Below are positions 8,205 to 19,600 of a DNA stretch of 64,000 bases, piece by piece. A program made the position numbers and the translations under genes. The DNA comes from an uncultured Carboxylicivirga sp. (GTDB taxonomy: Bacteria; Bacteroidota; Bacteroidia; Bacteroidales; Marinilabiliaceae): assembly GCF_963674565.1 (NCBI RefSeq), contig NZ_OY771430.1, positions 2,728,001 to 2,792,000 of the forward strand, in the 5' to 3' direction. The notes beneath the pieces were generated by a model. The model was not told the origin of the DNA and searched no databases. It saw only the letters and a list, made by a program, of their open reading frames with translations. Each line of letters begins with the position of its first letter. The stretch's first letter is position 1.

Positions 8205-11200
8205 ATGAAAACATTCATGAAGCCTTATAACACCTGGCTAATTTTAGTAATCATTGGAATCATTGGTTCTAATAATATCTTAGCTCAAAGTGTTACACTA
8301 ACCCACTCATATACTTTCGAGGATGGAACTGCAAAAGACATTGCAGGCAATGCAGATGCAACTGTATATGGGGGTACTATTTCGGATGGTTTATATACAA
8401 CCTCTAATCAAGGTGAATATATTTCACTACCCGCATCTGATATTGCTATTAACGGATATACAGCTATTACCATTGAGGCATTAATAACAGCCGGAGATGG
8501 AACCAATCCGGGTAATACAATGATGTATTATCTTGGAAATACAAATTCATCTGGTTATGGAACTTATGGCTATTTTGCATCATTGGCCAGAGCCGATAAC
8601 AAGAGTCGTGCAGCAATATCTTGTTCCGATTCATCACCCTGGAGTTACGAAAGTGGTGCAGACGGTACGGAATTAGATGATGGTGAATCACATTATATTG
8701 TGAGTACGCTGACTAATGATGCTATCACCCTCTATATTGATGGTCAATTAGCTCAAAGCACTACTCTATCGTCAACCAATAAAATTGAATACCTGAGTAA
8801 TGCTTTTGCCTATTTATGCAAAAGTGGATACAGTGCTGATCCAACCTGGTTGGGTTCAATTGAGGAATTTAATATCTATAATGGTGCTTTCACTGCCGAC
8901 ATGGTTACTAATAATTATACCAGTGCTAATCTTACAGGAATTACTCTTGGTGCTGGAGAACTATCCCCGGCTTTTGATCCCGCTATTACCGAGTATACTG
9001 TAACCTTACCTGAAGGTACATCATTTGTAACGGTTGAAGGTGCGAAAGAAGTAAATGCCGCCAGCCTTATTGGTGAAGGTATTATTAATACATCTTCCGG
9101 TACAGGCATGGCTAATCTTGAAGTAACTGCCCTAGATGGTTCAACTGTAAAAACCTATACTATAAACTTTACTGTTGATGGTAATTATGGCATGTACCTT
9201 CCGGGAGGAACAGATGGAAGCTCAAGCAATATTGATATCTCAGGTCTTTCATTAACTACTTTGCCTTTGACAGTTGAAATGTGGATTAAACCGGAAGGTG
9301 ATCAAAATGCATACGCTGGATTGTTTTACCATAGAGGAACAAGTAATGCTGGTTTGCAATATGCTGCCGGATGGCAAGGTACAAATCTTCTACGTCTTAA
9401 TTTTGGTGGTAATTCGTTATTAACCGATGCTGTTAAACCCGATCAATGGCACCATGTGGCTTGTGTTATAACAAGTACCTCTAATACTATTTATCTGGAT
9501 GGGAAAGAATATACTCAGACTGGATTAAGTCAATCAGCTTATGACTTTAGTGCAGACAACCTCTTTTTAGGATGGGACATGGCTGTGGCAGACAGAACAT
9601 TCAATGGCACCATCAACGAAGTTAGAGTATGGAAACAAGCCAGAACAGCAGAACAGATTCTATCAAATAAATACGAAGTTTTGGTTGGAACCGAAACTGA
9701 TCTTGTTGCTTATTACAGTTTCGATGATCAGGCAGCATCATCTATTACAGATTTAACAGCAAACGCTCACGCTGGTACCATTAATGGTGGTGTTTATGTT
9801 CCTGCTTATACAACAACTGACACCGATGCTGATGGAATACCTGATTTTATTGATAACTGTCCTTTTAATGTCAACTACGATCAGGCAGATATAGATGGTG
9901 ATGGAATTGGTGATGTTTGCGATGACGATCGTGATGGCGATGGCATTGCTGACAGCATAGATAATTGTCCTGAAGTGGCCAATGCTGATCAGGAAGATCT
10001 GGATGAAGATGGAATTGGTGATGTATGTGACCCTGAATTCCCTTCAGATTTAAATTTCGCCATGAAATTACCCGGTGGTTCAGATGGTAGTTTAAGCAAC
10101 ATTGATATCTCAGGTTTGAATCTATCCACCTTACCTTATACTATCGAAATGTGGATTAAACCGGATGGATCGCAGATTGACAATACGGGTATAATTTACC
10201 ATAGAGGCACTGGAAATGCAGGTATACAATATTCATCAAGCTGGCAAGGATCTGGCAAGCTTCGATTCATGACTAATATTTCAGGCGATTATGGAACGGT
10301 GACCGACGAAGTTACTACTGACACATGGCATCATGTTGCTGTTGTTCTTACTTCAACAACAAGAACTGTATACATGGATGGCAAATCGTATTCTCAGACA
10401 ATAAACAACAGTGCTTATGATTTCTCCACCGGAGCTTTATATTTAGGTTGGGACAGCGGGGCTTCAAACAGGGCTTTTAAAGGTATTATTGAGGATGTTC
10501 GTATATGGAATACTGCCCGTTCAGCACAGGAAGTGGAAGACAACCAGTTTACGCTTTACACTGGAGACGAAGAAGGATTAGTTGCCTATTATAATTTTGA
10601 TGATCGAAATTTATCTCAGGTAACAGATGCAACCTCTAATGCAAATCATGGAGTTATAAATGGTGGAATATATGTATTATCCAATATTTATACTTCGATG
10701 CAGTATGTTCAATCTACCACATCACAACCTTCAGGATTTGTGAATACTGGTGAAAGCGTTATCATGTGTGTCGAGATTGAAACCAATCATTTTCAGGATG
10801 CAATTTCTGTAACTCAATTTGATCTTTCTGCAATCGGAACAACCAACTATTCTGATATTGAGAATGTGAAAATTTATGCTGCAGGTACCGATTCTCTTTT
10901 CACAACAAATACTCTGATTGGAGAAACGGGTTCTTCTTTAAGTGCAGCTGATTTCACAGTTGATTGTGATTATTCACTTGAATATGGTAAAAACTATTTC
11001 TTTGTTGTTTTTGATGTTGCCAACAATGCTACCAATGGTAATCAACTTGATTTGGTTTGTAACAGTATTACAGTTGATGGCATAGTTGAAACACCTTCTG
11101 TTACCTCACCGGAAGGTGTTCTGGAAATCAACTCTGATATATTTATACATAACCAAAAGTTCTCATTCGATGTAGTTAGTTACGATGCTTATACATCATC

Positions 11201-13118
11201 TAACGGAACCAACTTTGTATCCTTTCAGCAAAATGCATTGATGACCTACAAAGGCTATCAATACATTACCTATTGGAACCAGTCTGCTCATGTTTGTATG
11301 GCTCGTAAAAAATTACCTTCTGGTAGTTGGGAAGAAATTGAGTTTACTGATTTCACCTCATCGCATGATTTAAGTGATAATCACTACAATATTTCATTTG
11401 GAATATGTGCTAATGATGGAACTATTCATATTTCCTATGATCATCATAATGATGCGCTACATTATCGTAAATCAACAGTTGATTTAACAAACGATCCGGA
11501 TAATGCCAATTGGTCAACTGCTTCATTTGGAGCTAATCAGGGATATTTAGTCAGTGGCAGTTATATTACTGCTAGTTCTCCTTATTACGGAGGAGTTACC
11601 TACCCTCGTTTTATCAGCAAGCCTGATGGAAACTTATTATTCGAATACCGAAGCGGTATTAGTGGAGATGGGAACTCTCATTTGTATGAATACAATGGAG
11701 AATGGACATACATTGGTGAATATATGCATGGCCGTACTGGCACCAGCACTGATTATTCTTCAAAATGTGGATATATTAACGGTTTGCATTACACACCAGG
11801 AGGAACCAGATTACATGTATCTCTGGTTTGGCGTGAAACACCAACCGCATCGACTAACCACGAAGTATATTATGCATACAGCGACGACGACGGACGTACC
11901 TGGTACGATTGTGATGACAACCTGATTGCAACTACTGGTGTCACTCCGTTACATTACGATATGCAAGGTTTTAAGATTCTTTCTGTAGGTCAGAACCGTG
12001 GGTTAATTAATCAGGAAGGTCAGACTGTTGACAGCGATGGAAATATTCACATTCTTCAGTCTTATATGCTCGATAGCGAAGGAGATGATTCGAACTGGTA
12101 TAACTCAAGAGTTAAGGCTTATTTACGACATATTTACAGAGATGAGAACGGAGAATGGCAAAGCGATGTAATTGCACCTTCCATTATTGACCGAAGTGAT
12201 ATTGCTGTAGATAAATTTGATAACCTTTATGTTGTTGCTCCTGGATACCGTGTATTCTTCGCTTCGAAGGCTGATAATTGGCAAACATGGACAGAATTTG
12301 ATCTTTCTGAAAGTAATTCAGCCACTGCTGAAGGAATAATCGACAAAGATCTGCTTCTTCAGGATAATGTCCTTTCTTTCTGTTTTGCCCACAGCGATAT
12401 GGATGGTAAAATTATTGTACCTTATTATTTGCTTGAAAACACTGATAGCAATGGTAATGGAGTTAACATATCTGTTTTTGATGATACACAGTTTGTAAAC
12501 CTGAATACACAGTCACTGGACAACATCAATATAACCAATGAGGATATTTTGACATCAAGTGATGAATTTAGTATTCTTTATGATGGTAAGCTGGAAACAA
12601 AATATGTTGAAGAATACACTTTGTACCTCACTACTACTGGTAGCGTAAAAGTATGGATTAACGATGAACTGGCAATTGAAACTGGCTCTTTGGTATCAGC
12701 AACTGAGTTTCAAACTACATTGCAATTAGTTCCTTCACACATTTATAGTTTGAGAATTGAAGGCTTATACACAAAAGGTAACGTTGAAACGAAGTTAGAA
12801 TGGTCAAGTGACAGTCAGACTCGCGAAATAGTGCCTTTAACATCATTTTATGGAGCATTAAAGGATTATTCTACCAATATTGATATGACAACAGAAACAA
12901 TCAAGGTAGAAACAATTCCAAACCCATTCCATTCTGCATTTACTGTTAAAGCAGATGGTTTTAATGAGTATCAGCTCTTTAATTCTGCCGGAGCACTTAT
13001 GGAAAGTGGCGAATTCGAAAATCAAAAAGAAGTAGGAAGTATGCTTGCCTCAGGCATCTATTACTTAAAAGTAACCAATGATAAAACAGAGAGCACTGTT
13101 AAAGTGATTAAACAATAA
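8205..13118 (+). CDS. Giant T9SS-exported LamG/TSP3/BNR_4/PA14 protein, candidate polysaccharide lyase
   Basis: The 1637-residue protein has, in order: signal peptide (1-28); LamG-like domain (about 30-242); cadherin-like beta-sandwich (about 243-325); second LamG (about 326-535); calcium-binding thrombospondin type 3 repeats (about 540-612, with repeated DxDGIGDVCD); third LamG (about 615-825); a beta-sandwich (about 828-965); a BNR_4-type beta-propeller (about 985-1420); a PA14-like domain (about 1440-1560); and a T9SS sorting domain (about 1568-1637). The BNR_4 core shows HYNISFGI followed by IHISYDHH and LHYR, the His/Tyr/Arg-rich signature of the family. BNR_4 (PF15892) propellers include ulvan lyases of families PL24/PL25 among others, so a lyase function is plausible. 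A GH105-like enzyme, which consumes lyase products, is the next gene. The substrate cannot be assigned. Confidence 0.75.
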   Translation: MKTFMKPYNTWLILVIIGIIGSNNILAQSVTLTHSYTFEDGTAKDIAGNADATVYGGTISDGLYTTSNQGEYISLPASDIAINGYTAITIEALITAGDGTNPGNTMMYYLGNTNSSGYGTYGYFASLARADNKSRAAISCSDSSPWSYESGADGTELDDGESHYIVSTLTNDAITLYIDGQLAQSTTLSSTNKIEYLSNAFAYLCKSGYSADPTWLGSIEEFNIYNGAFTADMVTNNYTSANLTGITLGAGELSPAFDPAITEYTVTLPEGTSFVTVEGAKEVNAASLIGEGIINTSSGTGMANLEVTALDGSTVKTYTINFTVDGNYGMYLPGGTDGSSSNIDISGLSLTTLPLTVEMWIKPEGDQNAYAGLFYHRGTSNAGLQYAAGWQGTNLLRLNFGGNSLLTDAVKPDQWHHVACVITSTSNTIYLDGKEYTQTGLSQSAYDFSADNLFLGWDMAVADRTFNGTINEVRVWKQARTAEQILSNKYEVLVGTETDLVAYYSFDDQAASSITDLTANAHAGTINGGVYVPAYTTTDTDADGIPDFIDNCPFNVNYDQADIDGDGIGDVCDDDRDGDGIADSIDNCPEVANADQEDLDEDGIGDVCDPEFPSDLNFAMKLPGGSDGSLSNIDISGLNLSTLPYTIEMWIKPDGSQIDNTGIIYHRGTGNAGIQYSSSWQGSGKLRFMTNISGDYGTVTDEVTTDTWHHVAVVLTSTTRTVYMDGKSYSQTINNSAYDFSTGALYLGWDSGASNRAFKGIIEDVRIWNTARSAQEVEDNQFTLYTGDEEGLVAYYNFDDRNLSQVTDATSNANHGVINGGIYVLSNIYTSMQYVQSTTSQPSGFVNTGESVIMCVEIETNHFQDAISVTQFDLSAIGTTNYSDIENVKIYAAGTDSLFTTNTLIGETGSSLSAADFTVDCDYSLEYGKNYFFVVFDVANNATNGNQLDLVCNSITVDGIVETPSVTSPEGVLEINSDIFIHNQKFSFDVVSYDAYTSSNGTNFVSFQQNALMTYKGYQYITYWNQSAHVCMARKKLPSGSWEEIEFTDFTSSHDLSDNHYNISFGICANDGTIHISYDHHNDALHYRKSTVDLTNDPDNANWSTASFGANQGYLVSGSYITASSPYYGGVTYPRFISKPDGNLLFEYRSGISGDGNSHLYEYNGEWTYIGEYMHGRTGTSTDYSSKCGYINGLHYTPGGTRLHVSLVWRETPTASTNHEVYYAYSDDDGRTWYDCDDNLIATTGVTPLHYDMQGFKILSVGQNRGLINQEGQTVDSDGNIHILQSYMLDSEGDDSNWYNSRVKAYLRHIYRDENGEWQSDVIAPSIIDRSDIAVDKFDNLYVVAPGYRVFFASKADNWQTWTEFDLSESNSATAEGIIDKDLLLQDNVLSFCFAHSDMDGKIIVPYYLLENTDSNGNGVNISVFDDTQFVNLNTQSLDNINITNEDILTSSDEFSILYDGKLETKYVEEYTLYLTTTGSVKVWINDELAIETGSLVSATEFQTTLQLVPSHIYSLRIEGLYTKGNVETKLEWSSDSQTREIVPLTSFYGALKDYSTNIDMTTETIKVETIPNPFHSAFTVKADGFNEYQLFNSAGALMESGEFENQKEVGSMLASGIYYLKVTNDKTESTVKVIKQ

Positions 13119-13136
13119 CAGGTTGTAAAAGACCAT

Positions 13137-13170
13137 AAAAAAGCCCGATGAAATATCTCATCGGGCTTTT
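13137..13170. terminator. Bidirectional terminator between convergent genes
   Basis: GC-rich 9-base stem GCCCGATGA/TCATCGGGC with a 6-base loop, flanked by A-run on the left and T-run on the right, so it can work on both strands. It separates the convergent BNR_4 gene and GH105-like gene. Confidence 0.9.
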
Positions 13171-13248
13171 ATGTTTTATCTGGTTTAATACTCAATTAGA
13201 AATGATTTCGAACTATAATTACATCAATAAAATTGTGATTTTAAGACC

Positions 13249-15330
13249 TTATTGTACAACTAAACCAAGTGTAATATTTTTGATACTATTACTAACCAAT
13301 AATTGATATAATCCTTTTGTTAAACTTAAATTAGAAACAGAAAAAGCACCATCGAAACCAGGCAACTTTTTACCACTAAAAACTTGCTTACCGCTTAAAT
13401 CAAATATTGACAAATTCCAGAATTGTTCTTCTGTATATGGAGTGTTAATAGTTAGTAAACCTGACTTATAAGGATTTGGAAACACTTTCCATCCTTCAGA
13501 ATAAGCAGTACTATTAATATCTGTTGCCGTTTCAGTATTTATTTTAACCTCGGTAATACTGTTCCAGGCATTCGAATTGTTTCCCATTCCTATTATTCTT
13601 ACATATTTAGCCAATTGATCTGCAAAATCATAGTTTTCCAATTCAAGAGTAGTACCACTTGACGATCCACTATAAACAGTGCTAAAATTCTCTCCATCAG
13701 TTGATAACTGAATAGAAAAATATCCCTGACGTTCATTCCCTTTAAAAAAAGCCAGGTCTACTGAAGTAACCGTTTTTTCCTTTCCCATATCAAACTGCAG
13801 CCACTCTCCTTCACCAAAAGCAGACCAACGGGTGTCCAAGCTGCCATCCATGGCTTTTTCGGCATTATTATCTGTACCTGACTCAAAACTGCTTGCAGTA
13901 ATAGTATAAGATCCAAAATAAGAAAAGCCGATGTATTCACCGGCTTCTACTTTATTTCCTGAAATCCCCTGAATATTTTCTATGGAGAGATAATGATCTC
14001 CAAGGGACAGACTGTTAAAATTTAAGGTTATGACTTTTTTTTTACTTACATCAAGATTGGAACTTATCACACTCACCTGATCAATCGAATAGTTAGCCGC
14101 TGTTTCAGCTGAAGTCTGCTCTAGTTCTTCGTTGAAATATACCATCAAAGTATTTTCATCAACCACCTTAACTGAATCCATATATACCATTGGTACTTCA
14201 GGCATCTCACCTTCTGCAAGATGAACCATCTGCGATGCTGCCAGTAAGAAAGCACCAACACCAAAGTCAGCTGTTGAATTCTCATCAACAATCTGGCCCG
14301 GAATAGCCTTTTCTCCGATAGGTTGAACATATCCTACCCTACCATCAGCCTGTAAAGCTGTATTATGAAGATAAGACCACGATTTTTTAACTGTTGGTAA
14401 ATAGGTAGCTTCATCGAGGTAACCATTATTTATTCCCCAGGCAAAACCAAATGTAAAGAATGCTGTACCGCTTGTTTCAGGTCCCGGAGCATGCTCTGGA
14501 TCCAACATACTGCGAGTCCAGTAACCTTCTTCCTGCTGACAATCTTTTAAACTGACAGCCATTTTAGTGTATATCGAAATAAATTCATCACGGTGTTCAT
14601 AATCCTCAGGCATATCTTCAATTATTTTAGCCAATCCGGCAAATACCCAGCCATCGCCACGAGCCCAAAAATCTTTAAAACCGTTTACTGATGTATGTGC
14701 AGGATATACATATTTTGCATCTCTAAAGAACAGCCCCGTTTCTTCATCATACATAATGCTTTGAGCATATTTGAAGTATTCATACAACTTAGTAAGGTAC
14801 AAATCATTACCTGTAACATTATATAATTTTGTCATTACTGGCATTACCATATATAAACCATCAGCCCACCACCAGTAATCATTATTCTCAGTACTCATTT
14901 CATACTCCATCACCTCACGTGCACGGGCAATCATATTTTCATCTTTCGTCTCTGATAGATTGTACAAATCGATGTAAGTCTGAAAACAAATTTGCCAGTC
15001 ACCAAAAAGCACATAATCATCAGACTCTCCGTATGAATATTTCCAATTCTCCTTGATATCAGATTTAGCACCTTTCCACTCATTATACTCAGCCCAATCC
15101 ATCGAATATTTTTTATATCGATTGATGCCAGTTAACTGATAGGCTGCCATGTTACCTGTATGATAAGCTGCATGATCCCAAAATGATCTTATATTGGTTG
15201 AATTATTCATTTGCCAATAATCATTGGCTTTTTTCATGTCATTAATAATTTCGCTTTTCGTTGGCAATTCCTGTGATACCAAACTACACGACGATAATAC
15301 TATTGAAACAAAAAACACTAATCTATTCAT
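13249..15330 (-). CDS. GH105-like unsaturated glycuronyl hydrolase with discoidin domain and T9SS sorting domain
   Basis: The 693-residue protein has a short N-terminal signal with a Ser-Cys (VLSSCSL), an (alpha/alpha)6 barrel of the GH88/GH105 type (about 30-375), an SbsA/Ig-like segment (about 380-465), an F5/8 type C (discoidin, CBM32-like) domain (about 470-600) and a T9SS sorting domain (about 615-693, VFPNPYKSG). The barrel shows WARGDGW around Asp226, the hallmark region of GH105 enzymes. These remove the 4,5-unsaturated uronic acid that lyases leave at the non-reducing end. That fits the neighbouring candidate lyase. The gene follows the GH43 gene by 12 bases and is surely co-transcribed with it. 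T9SS export makes it an extracellular or surface enzyme. A lipobox and a T9SS domain together are unusual, so the Cys may be incidental. Confidence 0.8.
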   Translation of the reverse strand: MNRLVFFVSIVLSSCSLVSQELPTKSEIINDMKKANDYWQMNNSTNIRSFWDHAAYHTGNMAAYQLTGINRYKKYSMDWAEYNEWKGAKSDIKENWKYSYGESDDYVLFGDWQICFQTYIDLYNLSETKDENMIARAREVMEYEMSTENNDYWWWADGLYMVMPVMTKLYNVTGNDLYLTKLYEYFKYAQSIMYDEETGLFFRDAKYVYPAHTSVNGFKDFWARGDGWVFAGLAKIIEDMPEDYEHRDEFISIYTKMAVSLKDCQQEEGYWTRSMLDPEHAPGPETSGTAFFTFGFAWGINNGYLDEATYLPTVKKSWSYLHNTALQADGRVGYVQPIGEKAIPGQIVDENSTADFGVGAFLLAASQMVHLAEGEMPEVPMVYMDSVKVVDENTLMVYFNEELEQTSAETAANYSIDQVSVISSNLDVSKKKVITLNFNSLSLGDHYLSIENIQGISGNKVEAGEYIGFSYFGSYTITASSFESGTDNNAEKAMDGSLDTRWSAFGEGEWLQFDMGKEKTVTSVDLAFFKGNERQGYFSIQLSTDGENFSTVYSGSSSGTTLELENYDFADQLAKYVRIIGMGNNSNAWNSITEVKINTETATDINSTAYSEGWKVFPNPYKSGLLTINTPYTEEQFWNLSIFDLSGKQVFSGKKLPGFDGAFSVSNLSLTKGLYQLLVSNSIKNITLGLVVQ

Positions 15331-15342
15331 ATAACTATTTTA

Positions 15343-16512
15343 CTAAATTTCTTTATCAAAAAAAGACAAATCCCACTGATCATACCATTTAATTACAGGC
15401 AGATTATTTTCAAATATGACAGGTAACCAAATATAACGTCCATCAATGGGATTGCGAGGCATCCACCTGTCTCCCATAAAGATAAATACATCTTTCTTAC
15501 CCGCAACAGGCAAAACATAAGTACTCTGGGAATGAAATGTCAATTCTGCATCTTTTCCCTGACAAGGATTACCCTTGTACTCCCATGGTCCCATCATTGA
15601 ATCAGCCACCATCAAACGTGCTTCATTCGGATCCCAACCTGTGCAACCCGATGTAATCATGTAGTATTTATTCTGGTGCTTAAAAACTGCAGGAGCCTCA
15701 TTATGTCCTCCAGGAGCAACACGAATCCACTTTCCTGTAAAATCTTTATAATCGGGTGTTAACTCTGATATATGTAATGTAAGATTCTCTTCTGCTGAAT
15801 GAATATGATATGCCGTTCCATCATCATCAACAAACAATGTCATATCACGCGACATCTGTCCTTCTTTAAAATTGAGAGCCACAAACAGGCCATCTTCCAC
15901 TTCTTTTCTCCATTCGGGCGTCCACCAATCATACTTTGTTTCACCTGAGTGCGATTTCATTACTTGTGAGGCATCCAAAGGCCATACATTGGCATTTACT
16001 CTTGTACTCTTTACATAGGTGAATGGTCCGGTAGGAGTATCGCTAACAGCTAAGGCTGTTCGGGCAGCAGCATATCCCTGACCTTTTAATTCGAGATGAA
16101 ACCACATAATAAATTGCTTGATTGTGGCATTATAAATTACCTTTGGTCGCTCCATTACACAACCATGAGTTATTTCTGATTCCGGATCATCAACTGAAGC
16201 CAAAGCTATTCCTTCATTCTTCCAGTTATATAAATCATCAGATGAATAACAACGAAGTCCTAATAAACTGGTATTTCCACCTCTTCCTGAAGTTTTGTGT
16301 TCACCATACCAATAATAAGTTCCTTCATGATAAAGCAGGCCACCACCATGCGCATTAATATGAACACTATCTGAATCCAACCATAACTCTCCCGGTTTAA
16401 AGGATTCAGATATTTCTTGTGCATTATTATTTCCAATCATCGTGCATCCTGCTGATAAAATTGCTCCTAAAAATAAACCAGCAGATAATTTCTTAAATAA
16501 ACGCATTCCCAT
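15343..16512 (-). CDS. GH43 family glycoside hydrolase lipoprotein, exo-beta-1,3-galactanase-like
   Basis: The product (about 389 residues from the ATG at 16512) has a lipoprotein signal ending LSAGC and one five-bladed GH43 propeller. Starts further upstream (16530, or a TTG at 16536) only lengthen the region before the signal. The first blade reads NAHGGGLLYHEG then YYWYGE, typical of the GH43 subfamily 24/34 group, in which the usual Asp catalytic base is absent; subfamily 24 contains exo-beta-1,3-galactanases. A central HGCVMERPKV supplies the conserved Glu-Arg-Pro expected for the catalytic acid region. The gene precedes the GH105-like gene in one transcription unit and lies next to the hybrid two-component regulator. 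If the subfamily call is right, the enzyme releases galactose from beta-1,3-galactan. The substrate is inferred. Confidence 0.7.
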   Translation of the reverse strand: MGMRLFKKLSAGLFLGAILSAGCTMIGNNNAQEISESFKPGELWLDSDSVHINAHGGGLLYHEGTYYWYGEHKTSGRGGNTSLLGLRCYSSDDLYNWKNEGIALASVDDPESEITHGCVMERPKVIYNATIKQFIMWFHLELKGQGYAAARTALAVSDTPTGPFTYVKSTRVNANVWPLDASQVMKSHSGETKYDWWTPEWRKEVEDGLFVALNFKEGQMSRDMTLFVDDDGTAYHIHSAEENLTLHISELTPDYKDFTGKWIRVAPGGHNEAPAVFKHQNKYYMITSGCTGWDPNEARLMVADSMMGPWEYKGNPCQGKDAELTFHSQSTYVLPVAGKKDVFIFMGDRWMPRNPIDGRYIWLPVIFENNLPVIKWYDQWDLSFFDKEI

Positions 16513-16691
16513 AAATTTAACTTCCACCATTATCAATGGTAAAACAACTGTTTTCCTAATGATAAAAGTATTTAAAAACTATGCCCGTTTATGTAAGAAA
16601 TCAATACATAAACTAGTACATAATCGAGAAGTATAGCACTTAACATGCAAATACCTCATAAATTCTATACTAGTCTATATATATCTATAAT

Positions 16692-19600
16692 TTAAGCCTG
16701 ATCTATCTTTCCATCATTAGCGATGTATTCTTTTGGAGTACACTTGTAGAATTCTTTAAAACACCTGGTAAAATATGACGGACTTGAGAATCCAACCATA
16801 TAAATAATTTCTGATATAGACCTTTTTTTCTGCAACAACAATGACGCCGCTGTTTTCAGTCGCTGATTACGGATGAATTCTTTTACTGTTTGCCCGGTTA
16901 GTGCTTTAATCTTACGATATGCCTGATTGGCACTTAAACCAATCACTTCACTAAACTTTACTACATCAAAAGTTGGATCATCCAGGTATTTATTAACTGC
17001 ATCAACTGCATCCTTCAGAAGCTTTTCATCCAGTGATGTTAATTCAATATTCTCAGGTTCCAAGATCTGCTCTTTACGAATATGCTCATGCAATTTCTTT
17101 CGACCTTGTAATATATTATGAACCTTTAACTGTAGCGCATTAATATTGAATGGTTTATGAATATAGTCGATAGCTCCTAATTCCAATCCTCGTATCTCAT
17201 CCTCTGCCATTGTCTTGGCTGTTAAGAATATAACCGGAATATGAGAGGTAGAAATATCACTTCTTATTTGTCGACACATTTCAAATCCATCTATGCCCGG
17301 CATCATCACATCCGTAACAATAATATCTGGGTTTAGTGCTTTAGCCTGCGCATATCCCTCATTTCCATTAAACACACCTACTACATTGAACTCGTTTGAT
17401 AAACCTGAAACTATGAAATCATTTAAATCCGAATCATCTTCCACAATTAAAACATCAAATACTTTACCGCTTTCGTGAGGCATCACAACTGGTACATTTT
17501 CTAACTCATTAACCTCAACGTCAAATTCAGCTTTGGTTGGTATTGGATCGTCTGACATATGAGATATAAGTTCATCACCCCTGGTTGGAATTACAACTCT
17601 GAAACAACTACCCTGACCATAGTCACTGTCTACATCAATGGTTCCACCATGTTGTTCAACAAATGTTTTGGATAAGTACAAACCAATACCACCTGTACTA
17701 TGTGTGCGTTTCTGATGAGTCTGGAAAAAGCGTTCAAAGATTCGCTTTTTGTTTTCTTCATCAATACCTATACCATCATCTTCCACCTCTATTGCTAATA
17801 CCTCTTTATCTTCTTCATCTTTCTCAATGGCTGCTCTAATGGTTATTTCTCCGTTGTCATCAGAATACTTAAACGCATTTGAAACCAGGTTGTACATGAT
17901 TTTTTCAAGTTTATCGCCATCGACATAAGCCATTAACTTGTCCTGGGTCATTTCTAATTCAAGATCAATTCCCCTGGTTTCAGCCATTCCTTTGTACGAA
18001 TCATATAGATCCTTCATTAACTGACTTACATTGCAAACCTGCAGTTGCAAATCCATTTTGCCTCGATCTATTTTCCTAAAGTCCATTAACTGATTGATCA
18101 ATCGCAACAGACGGTTAGTATTTTTAAGTATCAGATCAGCTTGTTTTACCATATATGGAGATTCCTTGCCCAGCTTTTTCAATTCTTCTGCCGGACCTTG
18201 AATCAAGGTTAAAGGTGTTCTGAATTCATGGGTAATATCAGTAAAGAACAACGTTTTCAACTCGTTCAAGTGCTGTTCCTTTTCTTTCTGTAACAACTCC
18301 AGTTTTATTCTACTCTTCTCTCTGACCTGAATTAATGAGTATTCTTTAAAGAAATAAAGGGTTGCGATAATAATAATAGCATATCCTATTAATGCCCAGA
18401 TAGTTTTCCACCATGGTGGTGTAATACTAAAACGTATCGAATAGGCTTCTTCACTCCAATGCCCGTCGCTGTTTGCCGCATTTACATGAAAAATATAATC
18501 TCCCGGAGGTATATTGGTATACGTTGCTGAATTTCTGGTACCTACTTCATTCCAAATATTATCGTATCCTTCAAGAAAATAAGCATATACATTTCGCTTT
18601 GGATCTTTATAATCCATGGCCGAAAACATGAATGTTATTACCTGATCTTTATAAGAGAAATGTAAATCGTCTAAAAAAGGTACTGAATTTACAATTGTAT
18701 CGCCCAGAATACGTTCCCTGTTTTTATGATTAAGAACACTTTGATTTAAAACTATGCAATCGGTAATGCAAACTTTTGGTGCCATTGAGTTTTTAAAGAG
18801 GCTATCTGGATAGAAATAGATAAAACCTTCATCCTCTCCCAGAAAGATTTTCCCGTCAGAAGTTCTTAATCCTGCATTTGTCTCCACCGACAAAGTCAGG
18901 TATTCCTTTGTCATATAACTCTTGATAACCCGTTCTCTTTGAGGACTAAACTTCACAATGCCCCGATAAGGTTTAATCCACAGCAAACCAGATTCATCTT
19001 CAAGAATATTGGTGATAATGCTGTTTCCAATTTCAGCCGCGTGAGGATAGCTTTCAAAAGCAACCTTCTCTGTTCCATCAGGTAACCTATCAATATACTT
19101 ACGATTTAATCCTGAATTAGTCCCAACCCAAAGATTACCGCTTTGATCCTCATATAAGACATTAATCACATTATCATTGATGGCATTAGCCTCATGAAAA
19201 GAGTGAAAATACTTTTTAATTTCTGCGGTCTTAGGATCATAACAGTTTAACCCGTTTTGTGTGCCAATCCACACAAATCCATCCCTATCTTCATAAATGG
19301 TTCGAATATTATTATCAGAAAGATGCTTATTGTCAGATCCGCCATATATAAACTCTGTTGTAACCTTATTGTCCTGATAAGTTAATTTAGCTACTCCGTT
19401 TTGCTGAGTTCCAACCCAAAGAATATTCTCATTCTTTCGCGATGATTTCAGCACATTAATTTTATTACTGGGTAATGCCGGATTGGTAACAGTGTTGAAA
19501 TAGCTGAAAGAAGGATTCTTTTTTTCCACAGCACTCTTTCCCGGATAAAAAATCAAACCTGCATCATCGGTTCCAACCCACAATCCATGTTTATTATACT

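Noticed and set aside
11554..11925. Open frame of 123 codons on the plus strand
   Set aside because: A frame-shifted shadow inside the BNR_4 core, whose main frame is conserved throughout.
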